From Bacteroidota bacterium (GTDB lineage: Bacteria > Bacteroidota > Bacteroidia > UKL13-3), in the NCBI GenBank assembly GCA_947457395.1, contig CANGVA010000013.1, positions 1 to 64,000 on the forward strand: a stretch of 64,000 nucleotides of DNA, written 5' to 3'. Positions within the stretch are counted from its first letter, which is position 1. Each line of letters begins with the position of its first letter. This document shows, piece by piece, positions 56,334 to 64,000 of this stretch. The notes under the pieces were generated by a model. The model was not told where the DNA came from. It made no database searches and saw only the letters and a list, made by a program, of their open reading frames with translations. The position numbers and the translations under genes were made by a program.

Positions 56334-56450
56334 TTATCCTTGACGTTGTTTAAACTTAGGGTTCTTTTTGTTAATAACGTACACTTTACCGTTACGCTTA
56401 ACGATTTTGCAGTCCTCACTGCGTTTTTTTACCGATGCTCTTACTTTCAT
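56334..56450 (-). CDS. rpmJ: 50S ribosomal protein L36
   Basis: A 38-residue protein read directly on the minus strand: it starts [20 protein letters not shown] and ends [10 protein letters not shown]. Three of the four zinc ligands of the C+ form (C11, C27-position and H32-position) are absent, so this is a zinc-free C- form. It lies between infA and rpsM. Confidence 0.93.
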   Translation of the reverse strand: MKVRASVKKRSEDCKIVKRNGKVYVINKKNPKFKQRQG

Positions 56451-56451
56451 C

Positions 56452-56670
56452 TTATTTGTATCTGTAAATTATTCTACCTTTTGATAAGTCATAAGGCGAC
56501 ATCTCTACTGAAATCTTATCTCCGGGCAGGATTTTTATATAGTTCATTCTCATTTTACCTGAGATATGAGCGATAATTTCGTGCCCGTTTTCAAGACGAA
56601 CCCTGAACATAGCATTGGATAATGCTTCTGTTATTACTCCGTCTTGTTTGATAAGCGCTTGTTTCGACAT
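56452..56670 (-). CDS. infA: translation initiation factor IF-1
   Basis: 72 residues, one OB fold: [20 protein letters not shown] and [20 protein letters not shown]. It begins the second transcription unit of the ribosomal cluster (promoter at 56691-56720). Its stop is one base from the rpmJ start. Confidence 0.97.
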   Translation of the reverse strand: MSKQALIKQDGVITEALSNAMFRVRLENGHEIIAHISGKMRMNYIKILPGDKISVEMSPYDLSKGRIIYRYK

Positions 56671-56690
56671 ACCATTTTTTATAAGGGTTG

Positions 56691-56720
56691 CAAAGATAAC
56701 TGCTTTTTTTTATTTGCCAA
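56691..56720 (-). promoter_or_regulatory. internal promoter before infA
   Basis: On the minus strand TTG (56720-56718) and TATCTTTG (56698-56691) are 19 bases apart, in the gap between secY and infA. It would drive infA-rpmJ-rpsM-rpsK-rpsD-rpoA-rplQ independently of the upstream spc genes. Confidence 0.75.
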
Positions 56721-56725
56721 TTATT

Positions 56726-58084
56726 TTATGCTGCCCCTACCGCTGTTCTGCCCTTTATCCGGCCTGATTTCATTAGACCATCATAATGACGCATTAACAG
56801 ATGACTTTCTATTTGTTGTAATGTATCCAAAACCACACCTACGAGAATCAGCAAGGATGTACCACCATAAAATTGGGCAAACTGGCTGTTTATATTCAAT
56901 ATTCCTGCAAGTGAGGGGAGGATGGCAACCACTGCCAGAAAAATAGCTCCCGGTAAAGTGATGCGCGACATTACGTTATCTATGAAATTAGCCGTTGCTT
57001 TTCCAGGTTTTACACCGGGTATAAATCCACCGTTACGCTTCATATCATCGGCAATTTGGTTTGGGTTTACAGCTATAGCAGTATAAAAATAGGTAAAAAC
57101 AATTATTAATAATGCAAATGTAAGGTTGTAGCCCAAAGATGTGGGGTTGATAAATGTTGCCATAATACCCTGCATGGTTTCATAGTTAGGGAAAAATTGA
57201 GCAATTGTTGATGGAATAAACATCAGCGCCTGAGCAAAGATGATTGGCATAACACCAGCAGCATTTACTTTAAGCGGAATATACTGACGAACCCCTCCAT
57301 ATTGGCGATTACCAACAATTCTCTTAGCATATTGTACAGGTATCTTACGTGTACCTTGAACCAACATGATAACTCCCATGATTACTGCAAATAGCGCTGC
57401 TAATTCTACTAGGAAAATAACCAACCCCCCACCAGATTCTGACAGTTTAAAGTTAAACTCATCTTTTAGTGCGAACGGTAAACGCGCGATGATACCTATC
57501 ATGATAATCAGGGAAACACCGTTTCCAATACCTTTATCAGTAATCCTTTCACCCAACCATAATACGAACATGGTGCTGGCAGTAAGGATAACAATAGACG
57601 TTAGCATGAAGAAGAAGTCACTTACCAACTCAGGATGCGTATTTGATATAATGGCAGCTGCGTTTTCTGATTTTAGATTTATAAGGAAACCTACTGATTG
57701 TACCGCAGTGATAGCTATGGTTAGATAACGGGTAATTTGATTAATTTTTCTTCTGCCATCTTCACCTTCTTTCTGCATTTTTTGGAATGATGGAACAGCC
57801 ATAGTTAGCAATTGCACAACGATGGATGCCGAAATGTATGGCATGATACCTAACGCGAAAATAGAACCACGTGCAAACGCACCACCGGCAAACATATTAA
57901 TTAGACCGAAGATACCGTCTGAAGCTTGTTTTGCAGAGCCTTCCAGCATATTCGGATCAACACCGGGCAGGGTTACATAAGTACCTACTCGATAAATGAG
58001 CAACATCCAGAAGGTAATCGTTAATTTATAACGAAGGTCCTCGATTCTGTATATATTCTTTATGGTTTCAATGATTTTCTTCAT
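56726..58084 (-). CDS. secY: Sec translocase subunit SecY
   Basis: The 452-residue protein-conducting channel with ten membrane helices. The N-terminus DLRYKLTITFWMLLIYRVGT is visible, as are the plug/helix-2 region (GIFGLINMFAGGAFARGSIF) and the cytosolic loop GVRQYIPLKVNAAGVMPIIF. It is followed by infA without the map or adk gene that stands there in many bacteria. Confidence 0.97.
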   Translation of the reverse strand: MKKIIETIKNIYRIEDLRYKLTITFWMLLIYRVGTYVTLPGVDPNMLEGSAKQASDGIFGLINMFAGGAFARGSIFALGIMPYISASIVVQLLTMAVPSFQKMQKEGEDGRRKINQITRYLTIAITAVQSVGFLINLKSENAAAIISNTHPELVSDFFFMLTSIVILTASTMFVLWLGERITDKGIGNGVSLIIMIGIIARLPFALKDEFNFKLSESGGGLVIFLVELAALFAVIMGVIMLVQGTRKIPVQYAKRIVGNRQYGGVRQYIPLKVNAAGVMPIIFAQALMFIPSTIAQFFPNYETMQGIMATFINPTSLGYNLTFALLIIVFTYFYTAIAVNPNQIADDMKRNGGFIPGVKPGKATANFIDNVMSRITLPGAIFLAVVAILPSLAGILNINSQFAQFYGGTSLLILVGVVLDTLQQIESHLLMRHYDGLMKSGRIKGRTAVGAA

Positions 58085-58087
58085 GCG

Positions 58088-58537
58088 TTATATTTTAACG
58101 GCTGAACCACCTACGGCCTCAATATTTTTTATAGCTGTAGCTGAGAATGCATGAGCTTTTACCTCTACAGCAGCTTTTATCTCACCTCTACCTAAAATCT
58201 TAACCAAATCTTTTTTTGATACCAGACCATTGCTGATTAGAGTATCGATATCTATTGTTTTCAAACCTTTTGCCTCTGCAAGTTTTTGAAGTGTGTCAAG
58301 ATTTACGGGAGTGTACTCAACACGGCTAATGTTTTTAAAACCGAATTTTGGTATACGCCTGTATAATGGCATCTGACCACCTTCAAAACCTCTTTTGGTT
58401 GAAGTACCTGAACGTGATCCGGCACCTTTATGTCCGCGAGCAGCAGTTCCGCCTTTTCCGCTTCCTTCACCGCGTCCTACGCGTTTTCCTTCTCTTTGTG
58501 TGGCACCTGCCGCAGGTTTTAATGAATGTAATTTCAT
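58088..58537 (-). CDS. rplO: 50S ribosomal protein L15
   Basis: 149 residues: MKLHSLKPAAGATQREGKRV and the glycine/arginine-rich arm GRGEGSGKGGTAARGHKGAG, then GFEGGQMPLYRRIPKFGF. It stops 3 bases before secY. Confidence 0.98.
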   Translation of the reverse strand: MKLHSLKPAAGATQREGKRVGRGEGSGKGGTAARGHKGAGSRSGTSTKRGFEGGQMPLYRRIPKFGFKNISRVEYTPVNLDTLQKLAEAKGLKTIDIDTLISNGLVSKKDLVKILGRGEIKAAVEVKAHAFSATAIKNIEAVGGSAVKI

Positions 58538-58559
58538 GACTTGTTTACGCTATTAATAA

Positions 58560-58739
58560 TTAAACGTTTTCAACTTTTAACAAATGAGCAACCTGGTTGA
58601 TCATACCCATTACCTGAGGAGTTGCTTCCTTTTCAATGGTTTGATTTAGTTTGGTAAAACCTAATGCCCTGATTGTTCTTTTCTGTGTTTCAGGACGATC
58701 AATAATGCTTTTTACCTGTGTTATTTTAACTTTAGCCAT
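58560..58739 (-). CDS. rpmD: 50S ribosomal protein L30
   Basis: A 59-residue protein read on the minus strand: it begins MAKVKITQVKSIIDRPETQK, followed by RTIRALGFTKLNQT, and ends HLLKVENV. The single domain matches L30. It lies between rpsE and rplO. Confidence 0.95.
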   Translation of the reverse strand: MAKVKITQVKSIIDRPETQKRTIRALGFTKLNQTIEKEATPQVMGMINQVAHLLKVENV

Positions 58740-58740
58740 T

Positions 58741-59262
58741 TTATTGTCCGTTAAATACTTTCTTTAATCCAATACCTCTGTGTTGAGAAATAGTGTATGC
58801 ATCACGCATGTTTAGCAAGGCATTAATGGTAGCCTTTACCACATTATGCGGATTTGAGGAACCTTTGGACTTTGCCAATACATCTGTAATACCTGCACTT
58901 TCCAATACTGCACGCATCGCACCACCGGCAATTACACCTGTACCATGAGCTGCAGGTTTAAGGAATACTCGGCCACCACAGAATTTCCCACTTTGGTCAT
59001 GCGGTACAGTGCCTTTCAGCACAGGTACTTTCACCAAATTTTTCTTGGCATCATCTATACCTTTTGTGATGGCATCAGTAACCTCATTGGCTTTTCCTAA
59101 ACCGTATCCCACGATACCGTGCCCGTCACCAACTACAACCAATGCTGAAAAACTGAAGGTTCTTCCGCCTTTGGTAACTTTGGCAACGCGGTTTATTGCA
59201 ACCACTCTTTCCTTGAGTTCGATATCGCTTGATTTTACTCTTTTTACGTTTGCTGTAGACAT
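58741..59262 (-). CDS. rpsE: 30S ribosomal protein S5
   Basis: 173 residues. The double-stranded RNA-binding domain is [20 protein letters not shown], and the C-terminal fold has [20 protein letters not shown] typical decoding-fidelity protein. Confidence 0.98.
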   Translation of the reverse strand: MSTANVKRVKSSDIELKERVVAINRVAKVTKGGRTFSFSALVVVGDGHGIVGYGLGKANEVTDAITKGIDDAKKNLVKVPVLKGTVPHDQSGKFCGGRVFLKPAAHGTGVIAGGAMRAVLESAGITDVLAKSKGSSNPHNVVKATINALLNMRDAYTISQHRGIGLKKVFNGQ

Positions 59263-59291
59263 ATCTTATTTTTTGTTCAGCTGTTGCTTAT

Positions 59292-59642
59292 TTAGAATTT
59301 TAAACCTCCTTCACGGGCCGCATCGGCAAGGCTTTTTACCCTTCCATGATACAAGTATCCGTTTCTGTCAAATGCACATGTTGTAATACCTGCTTTTAGT
59401 GCTTTCTCTGCCAGATCTTTACCTACCAGTGCCGACTTTTCCGTTTTGTTGGTTTTATCGGTTAATTTTTTTGATGAAGCAGCTGCAATCGTTTTGCCAT
59501 GCACGTCATCTATTAACTGAGCGTATATTTCCTTGTTACTGCGAAATACAGATAAACGAGGCTTCTCAGGGGTTCCGAAAACCCTGCTGCGTATTTTTGC
59601 TTTAAGTTTTGTTCTTCTTGCAATTTTTCTAAGTACTGCCAT
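59292..59642 (-). CDS. rplR: 50S ribosomal protein L18
   Basis: 116 residues, binding 5S r[23 protein letters not shown] and [20 protein letters not shown]. Confidence 0.98.
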   Translation of the reverse strand: MAVLRKIARRTKLKAKIRSRVFGTPEKPRLSVFRSNKEIYAQLIDDVHGKTIAAASSKKLTDKTNKTEKSALVGKDLAEKALKAGITTCAFDRNGYLYHGRVKSLADAAREGGLKF

Positions 59643-59654
59643 AATTGATTACTT

Positions 59655-60209
59655 TTATTTAGCAGCTGTTTTACCAGCCTTACGTCTGAGTGCTTCTCCA
59701 ACAAATTTGATACCTTTACCTTTGTATGGCTCGGGTTTGCGCAGTCCGCGTATTTTAGCGGCAACTTGACCGATAAGTTGCTTATCGCAACCTTCTAAGG
59801 TGATGATTGGATTTTTACCTTTTTCCTGTTCAGTTTTTACTTTTAATTCTTTAGGAATTTCAAAGTAAATATGGTGAGAATAACCAAGTGTTAGGTCAAG
59901 GACATTACCATCATTTGCTGCTTTGTAACCTACACCAACTAATTCTTGTTTTACAGTATAACCGTTGGTAACACCAAATACCATGTTGTTTAACAAGGCA
60001 CGGTAAAGACCATGAAGGGCTTTGTGTCTTTTCTGATCAGTTGGGCGGGTTAGATTAATCTCTTCGTTTTCGATGCTTACTTTAATATCAGGGTTAATCT
60101 GTTGCTGTAATTCTCCTTTCGGACCTTTAACAGTTACCAGATTGCTTGGCGAAACTTTTATTTCAACGCCTTTTGGTAGTTTTATGGGTGCTTTTCCTAT
60201 ACGTGACAT
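59655..60209 (-). CDS. rplF: 50S ribosomal protein L6
   Basis: 184 residues with two related domains: MSRIGKAPIKLPKGVEIKV at the start and RGLRKPEPYKGKGIKFVGE at the end. Strong homology over the full length. Confidence 0.98.
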   Translation of the reverse strand: MSRIGKAPIKLPKGVEIKVSPSNLVTVKGPKGELQQQINPDIKVSIENEEINLTRPTDQKRHKALHGLYRALLNNMVFGVTNGYTVKQELVGVGYKAANDGNVLDLTLGYSHHIYFEIPKELKVKTEQEKGKNPIITLEGCDKQLIGQVAAKIRGLRKPEPYKGKGIKFVGEALRRKAGKTAAK

Positions 60210-60230
60210 GTTTTTACCTCCTTCTGAATA

Positions 60231-60629
60231 TTAATAAACGTAACATAAAACTTCGCCACCAACATTCAATTTGCGGGCTTCCTTGTCTGTCATTACACCT
60301 TTTGAAGTAGTAAGGATAGCAACCCCCAAACCATTAATTACTCGTGGCATAGTTGTTACACCGGAATATTTTCTTAAACCGGGTGTACTGATTCTTTCTA
60401 GGTATTTAATAGCGGGAGCTTTGGTTACCGGATGGTACTTTAAAGCAATTTTAATAGTACCCTGATGGTTTTGAACATCTTCGAATTTGTAATTGAGGAT
60501 GTAACCTTTTTCAAATAGTACTTTGGTAATCTCCTTCTTTAGTTTTGATGAAGGGATTTCAACAATGCGATGGTTTGCCTTGATCGCGTTGCGTAACCTT
60601 GTCAGATAATCTGCAATTGGATCTGTCAT
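60231..60629 (-). CDS. rpsH: 30S ribosomal protein S8
   Basis: 132 residues: MTDPIADYLTRLRNAIKANH and the C-terminal STSKG-type loop VAILTTSKGVMTDKEARKLN. It is separated from rpsN by 139 bases that hold a hairpin. Confidence 0.98.
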   Translation of the reverse strand: MTDPIADYLTRLRNAIKANHRIVEIPSSKLKKEITKVLFEKGYILNYKFEDVQNHQGTIKIALKYHPVTKAPAIKYLERISTPGLRKYSGVTTMPRVINGLGVAILTTSKGVMTDKEARKLNVGGEVLCYVY

Positions 60630-60647
60630 AATTCTTTCTTTGTACTT

Positions 60648-60683
60648 GCCGGCAGTAAGCCAAGGCTTTTACTCTTACCGGCT
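60648..60683 (-). other. composite hairpin between rpsN and rpsH
   Basis: GCCGG (60648-60652) pairs with CCGGC (60679-60683); inside, AGTAAGCC pairs with GGC and TTACT around AA. It lies in an unusually long gap (60630-60768) for this operon. There is no T-run, so a terminator is unlikely. It may be an mRNA processing or regulatory site. A near-consensus -7 (TATATTCG on the minus strand, 60712-60719) lies upstream of it. Confidence 0.4.
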
Positions 60684-60768
60684 AAGTGGTTTAAAATTTG
60701 AAACGAGGCGCGAATATACGGGAGATATTTTAAAATCTTGTATAACCGCGCAATATTTTTTGTTTGCT

Positions 60769-61038
60769 TTACCAGCTTGATTTCGTAATGCCCGGTATCT
60801 TACCCATGTTGGCCAGTTCGCGGAACTGGTTACGGCAGATACCAAAATCACGCATGTAACCTTTAGGACGTCCTGTAAGTTTACAGCGGTTTTTTAGGCG
60901 TACGGGGGAGGCGTTGCGAGGCAATTTCTGAATTGCATCCCAATCTCCGGCAGCTTTCAAGGCTTCGCGTTTTGCAGCGTAGCGGGCTACCAATTTCTCT
61001 CTTTTAAGCTGGCGTGCTTTTACCGATTCTTTTGCCAT
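60769..61038 (-). CDS. rpsN: 30S ribosomal protein S14 (zinc-free type)
   Basis: 89 residues, the long form without CxxC zinc ligands: [20 protein letters not shown] and [20 protein letters not shown]. Lies 3 bases after rplE. Confidence 0.98.
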   Translation of the reverse strand: MAKESVKARQLKREKLVARYAAKREALKAAGDWDAIQKLPRNASPVRLKNRCKLTGRPKGYMRDFGICRNQFRELANMGKIPGITKSSW

Positions 61039-61041
61039 GTT

Positions 61042-61596
61042 TTATTTGTTCTGGTTTTTAAATGGTAATCCGAATTCCTTTAGTAACGACAGACACTCCT
61101 CATCAGATTGTGCACTAGTTACAAAGGTAATATCCATACCGTTTATACGGTTTACTTTATCAATTACAATTTCAGGGAATATGATTTGCTCGGTAACACC
61201 CATGGTATAGTTTCCGCGACCGTCAAACCCTTTTTCATTAAGTCCTGCAAAGTCGCGTACACGTGGTAATGAGATGGCAACCAAACGGTCTAAGAATTCA
61301 TACATTCTGTCACCACGAAGGGTTACACGTGCACCAATAGGAAGATTTTCTCTTAACTTAAAGTTAGAAATAGCCTTCTTTGATTTGGTAGCTACTGCTT
61401 TCTGACCTGCAATAATGGACATTTCTTCAACGGCCTGATCTACCAATTTTTTATCAGCTACTGCAGCACCTACACCCTGATTGATACATATTTTCGTGAG
61501 CTTTGGCACCTGCATCATGTTTTTGTACCCAAACTTTTCTTTTAAAGCAGGTACTACATCTTTGCTGTATTTTTCTTTTAATCTTGGAGTATACAT
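61042..61596 (-). CDS. rplE: 50S ribosomal protein L5
   Basis: 184 residues, contacting 5S rRNA and the P-site t[43 protein letters not shown] and [19 protein letters not shown]. Confidence 0.98.
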   Translation of the reverse strand: MYTPRLKEKYSKDVVPALKEKFGYKNMMQVPKLTKICINQGVGAAVADKKLVDQAVEEMSIIAGQKAVATKSKKAISNFKLRENLPIGARVTLRGDRMYEFLDRLVAISLPRVRDFAGLNEKGFDGRGNYTMGVTEQIIFPEIVIDKVNRINGMDITFVTSAQSDEECLSLLKEFGLPFKNQNK

Positions 61597-61601
61597 ATCA
61601 A

Positions 61602-61940
61602 TTATTCAATTACTTCACCTGATTTTTTTGAATAGCGAACCAATTTACCGGCATCATTTAATTTTCTGCCGATGCGGGTAGCGTTCCCTGCTTTATCAAC
61701 CACTTTTAAGTTAGAGATATTTACAGGTGCTTCTTTCTTTATGATTCCGCCTTGCTGATTTTGTGCATTAGGTTTCGTATGACGGCTCACAATATTGATC
61801 CCTTCAACCAACGCACGGTTTTGAACATTCATTACCTCAATAACACGGCCTTTTTTGCCTTTGTCATCACCGGCAATAACCATTACCATATCTCCTTTTT
61901 TAATGTGGAGCTTTGCTTGTTTATTATATTTCCTTGCCAT
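61602..61940 (-). CDS. rplX: 50S ribosomal protein L24
   Basis: 112 residues with the KOW motif: [20 protein letters not shown] and [20 protein letters not shown]. An assembly initiator. Confidence 0.97.
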   Translation of the reverse strand: MARKYNKQAKLHIKKGDMVMVIAGDDKGKKGRVIEVMNVQNRALVEGINIVSRHTKPNAQNQQGGIIKKEAPVNISNLKVVDKAGNATRIGRKLNDAGKLVRYSKKSGEVIE

Positions 61941-61941
61941 T

Positions 61942-62310
61942 TTACAGTACCTCCGGAGCTAATGATACGATTTTCATAAATTGTTTTTCCCTCAATTCGC
62001 GTGCTACTGGCCCGAAAATACGGGTTGCTCTTGGTTCATCCTGGGCATTTAGTAACACACAAGAGTTATCATCAAAGCGGATATAAGAACCATCTGCTCT
62101 GCGAACTTCTTTTTTAGTGCGTACCACAACGGCTTTTGAAACTGCACCTTTTTTAACGCCACCTGAAGGAATGGCTGATTTTACCGACACTACGATTTTA
62201 TCGCCTACAGAGGCGTAGCGTCTTCCTGTTCCTCCAAGCACTCTGATACAAAGTACTTCTTTTGCACCGCTGTTATCAGCTACTTTTAGTCTTGATTCTT
62301 GCTGTATCAT
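61942..62310 (-). CDS. rplN: 50S ribosomal protein L14
   Basis: 122 residues: [20 protein letters not shown] and [20 protein letters not shown]. Full-length match to the family. Confidence 0.98.
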   Translation of the reverse strand: MIQQESRLKVADNSGAKEVLCIRVLGGTGRRYASVGDKIVVSVKSAIPSGGVKKGAVSKAVVVRTKKEVRRADGSYIRFDDNSCVLLNAQDEPRATRIFGPVARELREKQFMKIVSLAPEVL

Positions 62311-62312
62311 GA

Positions 62313-62582
62313 TTACTTAGCTTTTTCAATTATTTCAACTAATCTCCATCTTTTATCCTTGCTCAGCGGACGTGTTTCCATGAGTTTAACAACATCGTTG
62401 ATGGCACACTCATTTTTCTCGTCATGAGCTTTAAACTTCGAGGTCATTTTGATGAATTTACCATATTTAGGGTGCATAACCTTACGTTCTACTGCAACCA
62501 CAATGGTTTTTTGCATTTTATTGCTCACCACTTTTCCAATGATGACCTTGCGCGAATTTCTTGTTTCTACTGTTGTTTCCAT
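62313..62582 (-). CDS. rpsQ: 30S ribosomal protein S17
   Basis: 89 residues, one OB fold: [20 protein letters not shown] and [20 protein letters not shown]. Two bases from rplN. Confidence 0.97.
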   Translation of the reverse strand: METTVETRNSRKVIIGKVVSNKMQKTIVVAVERKVMHPKYGKFIKMTSKFKAHDEKNECAINDVVKLMETRPLSKDKRWRLVEIIEKAK

Positions 62583-62591
62583 TGTTTAAAA

Positions 62592-62792
62592 TTATTGAGC
62601 ATTGGCTAATTGCCTTCTCTTTTGCTCAGTAAGCAAACGTGCAATTGTTCTTTTGTTTTCTTTGAGTCTGTTCGGATTATCAAGCGGGGATACAGCATGT
62701 GTGAAATTAAGCTTTGTTGATGCAGCTCTTTCTTCTTTAATGCGTCCTGCTAATTCCTTGTCCGACAATTCTCTGATTTCTGCGTTCTTCAT
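62592..62792 (-). CDS. rpmC: 50S ribosomal protein L29
   Basis: 66 residues, a helical hairpin at the tunnel exit: EIRELSDKELAGRIKEERAA and NPNRLKE-type DNPNRLKENKRTIARLLTE. One base after rplP. Confidence 0.96.
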   Translation of the reverse strand: MKNAEIRELSDKELAGRIKEERAASTKLNFTHAVSPLDNPNRLKENKRTIARLLTEQKRRQLANAQ

Positions 62793-62793
62793 A

Positions 62794-63213
62794 TTATTCA
62801 GTATAATCAGGTTTTACCACGAATTTGGTTGTTACCGGTAATTTTTGAGCAGCTAGGCGCATAGCTTCTTTAGCTACGGCCATTGGCACACCCTCTATTT
62901 CAAACATGATGGTGCCGGGTTTTATTGGGGCTACCCAAAACTCAGGCGCACCTTTACCTTTACCCATACGCACCTCGGCCGGTTTGCGTGTCATTGGTTT
63001 ATCAGGGAAAATCCTGATCCACACTTGACCTTCACGTTTCATGTAACGTGTAAGGGCCACACGCGCAGCTTCCAATTGTTTAGAGGTAATGTGGTTGGGC
63101 TCCATTGACTTAAGGCCGAATGAGCCAAAATCAAGGCTGTATCCGCGGGTAGCATTACCTCTGTTTCTGCCTTTTTGCTGCTTTCTGTATTTTGTTCTTT
63201 TAGGCTGTAACAT
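62794..63213 (-). CDS. rplP: 50S ribosomal protein L16
   Basis: 139 residues: [20 protein letters not shown], and [20 protein letters not shown] with the conserved arginine region. Positions the A-site tRNA. Confidence 0.98.
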   Translation of the reverse strand: MLQPKRTKYRKQQKGRNRGNATRGYSLDFGSFGLKSMEPNHITSKQLEAARVALTRYMKREGQVWIRIFPDKPMTRKPAEVRMGKGKGAPEFWVAPIKPGTIMFEIEGVPMAVAKEAMRLAAQKLPVTTKFVVKPDYTE

Positions 63214-63240
63214 TTCCTAAAACTATTATCTGGTTAATAA

Positions 63241-63999
63241 TTATTTTTTCTTTCTTCTTTTGTCGCCACCGCGTGGAGCTCTATCACCTCTGTCTCCTCT
63301 TTCAGGACGGTCGCCACCACGTGGTCCACCACGCTCGTTGCTTACCAATCCAATGTTAGGAGAGAGGTCTCTTTTACCATATACTTCACCGCGGCAAATC
63401 CAAACTTTAATACCGATCTTGCCGTAAACAGTTAGAGCTTCTGCTATAGTATAATCAATATCTGCTCTAAGCGTGTGTAATGGTGTACGACCCTCCTTAT
63501 AAGTTTCAGTACGCGCCATTTCTGAGCCTGCCAAACGACCCGATACCGTAATCTTGATTCCTTCTGCACCCATTCTCATGGTGGAAGCAATAGCGGTTTT
63601 GAGTGCACGTTTGTAAGATACACGCCCTTCAATTTGGCTTGCAATGGTTTCTCCAACCAAAGCTGCGTCTAATTCAGGGCGCTTAATTTCAAAAATGTTT
63701 ATTTGTACGTCTTTTTTGGTAAGTTTCTTAATCTCTTCTTTTATCTTATCAACTTCAGCACCACCTTTACCAATAACAATACCCGGACGGGAAGTGTGAA
63801 TGGTAATAATAATGCGCTTGATTGTACGCTCGATGATGATGCGTGCTATACCACCTTTGGTAATACGCGCATGTAAGTACTTTCTGATTTTCTCATCTTC
63901 GATAAGTTTCTCAGCAAAGTTGTTTCCTCCGTACCAGTTGCTTTCCCAGCCGCGGATGATACCAAGTCTTAAGCCTATAGGGTTTACTTTTTGTCCCAT
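63241..63999 (-). CDS. rpsC: 30S ribosomal protein S3
   Basis: 252 residues, complete; the ATG lies at 63997-63999, at the window edge. It shows [20 protein letters not shown], the KH domain [20 protein letters not shown] and the C-terminal KIWICRGEV-type strand ([20 protein letters not shown]). It adds a G/R/D-rich tail of about 35 residues. Part of the mRNA entry helicase. rplV and the rest of the S10 operon should lie beyond the window. Confidence 0.98.
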   Translation of the reverse strand: MGQKVNPIGLRLGIIRGWESNWYGGNNFAEKLIEDEKIRKYLHARITKGGIARIIIERTIKRIIITIHTSRPGIVIGKGGAEVDKIKEEIKKLTKKDVQINIFEIKRPELDAALVGETIASQIEGRVSYKRALKTAIASTMRMGAEGIKITVSGRLAGSEMARTETYKEGRTPLHTLRADIDYTIAEALTVYGKIGIKVWICRGEVYGKRDLSPNIGLVSNERGGPRGGDRPERGDRGDRAPRGGDKRRKKK

Positions 64000-64000
64000 T

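Overview
The window is a piece of a Bacteroidota chromosome, most likely from the Chitinophagales/Sphingobacteriales side of the phylum. The evidence is: promoters of the Bacteroidota type (TAnnTTTG, often with TTG or TTTG 19-21 bases upstream); a type IX secretion C-terminal sorting domain; a MurF-alanine racemase fusion; an ECF sigma gene followed by an anti-sigma/outer-membrane barrel fusion; DUF4290 and DUF3109 proteins; and few Shine-Dalgarno sequences. No phage, CRISPR array, rRNA operon or classical transposase is visible.

Layout. 1-13.7 kb: lysS (with a duplicated tail), rlmN, small heat-shock and universal stress proteins, an Nfu-type Fe-S scaffold, recX, an MFS exporter with the murF-alr fusion, an AlkB-like hydroxylase, hutH and a hisS carrying a large AT-rich in-frame insertion. 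13.9-20.2 kb: a beta-lactamase-fold hydrolase, groESL, the ECF sigma/anti-sigma pair and a short-chain dehydrogenase. 20.2-23.2 kb is accessory: a kinase-like gene of the type found in mobile-element polyvalent proteins, flanked by the 3' end of the dehydrogenase gene and a decayed copy of that end; a secreted-protein gene set out of frame by an (AC)11 tract; and a type IX-secreted propeller protein. 23.2-33.6 kb: serS, a cyclophilin, lpdA, a structured intergenic unit and a heavy-metal RND efflux operon with a Thi5-like gene at its end. 33.6-36 kb: two tRNA loci (Asp and Ala) around accA. 36-53.3 kb: housekeeping genes (surE, fbp, lysC, folK, a deoxynucleoside kinase, queA, a potassium channel, gyrB, a LOG protein, leuS). 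53.3-64 kb: the spc/alpha ribosomal protein operons on the minus strand (rpsC to rplQ), with an internal promoter before infA.

The most unusual part is 33.66-35.93 kb. Two unrelated tRNA genes, tRNA-Asp and tRNA-Ala, have the same architecture: intact tRNA, its terminator, a tiny GIY-YIG nuclease gene, a broken 3' half of the same tRNA, then a second copy of the terminator. At the Ala locus the matching broken 5' half is also present, between the promoter and the intact tRNA. This suggests that a cassette (tRNA + terminator + nuclease gene) inserted into a resident tRNA gene and replaced it. All tRNA remnants contain small hairpins whose arms begin CCC(T)CGA or end TCG(A)GGG; none was noticed elsewhere in the window. 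At the Asp locus a further decayed nuclease copy lies in tandem.

Functionally the window is mainly translation (ribosomal proteins, rpoA, four aminoacyl-tRNA synthetases, RlmN, QueA), proteostasis (GroESL, Hsp20, cyclophilin), envelope building and metal export, with a few accessory insertions. All calls rest on reading the sequence; no database search was possible.
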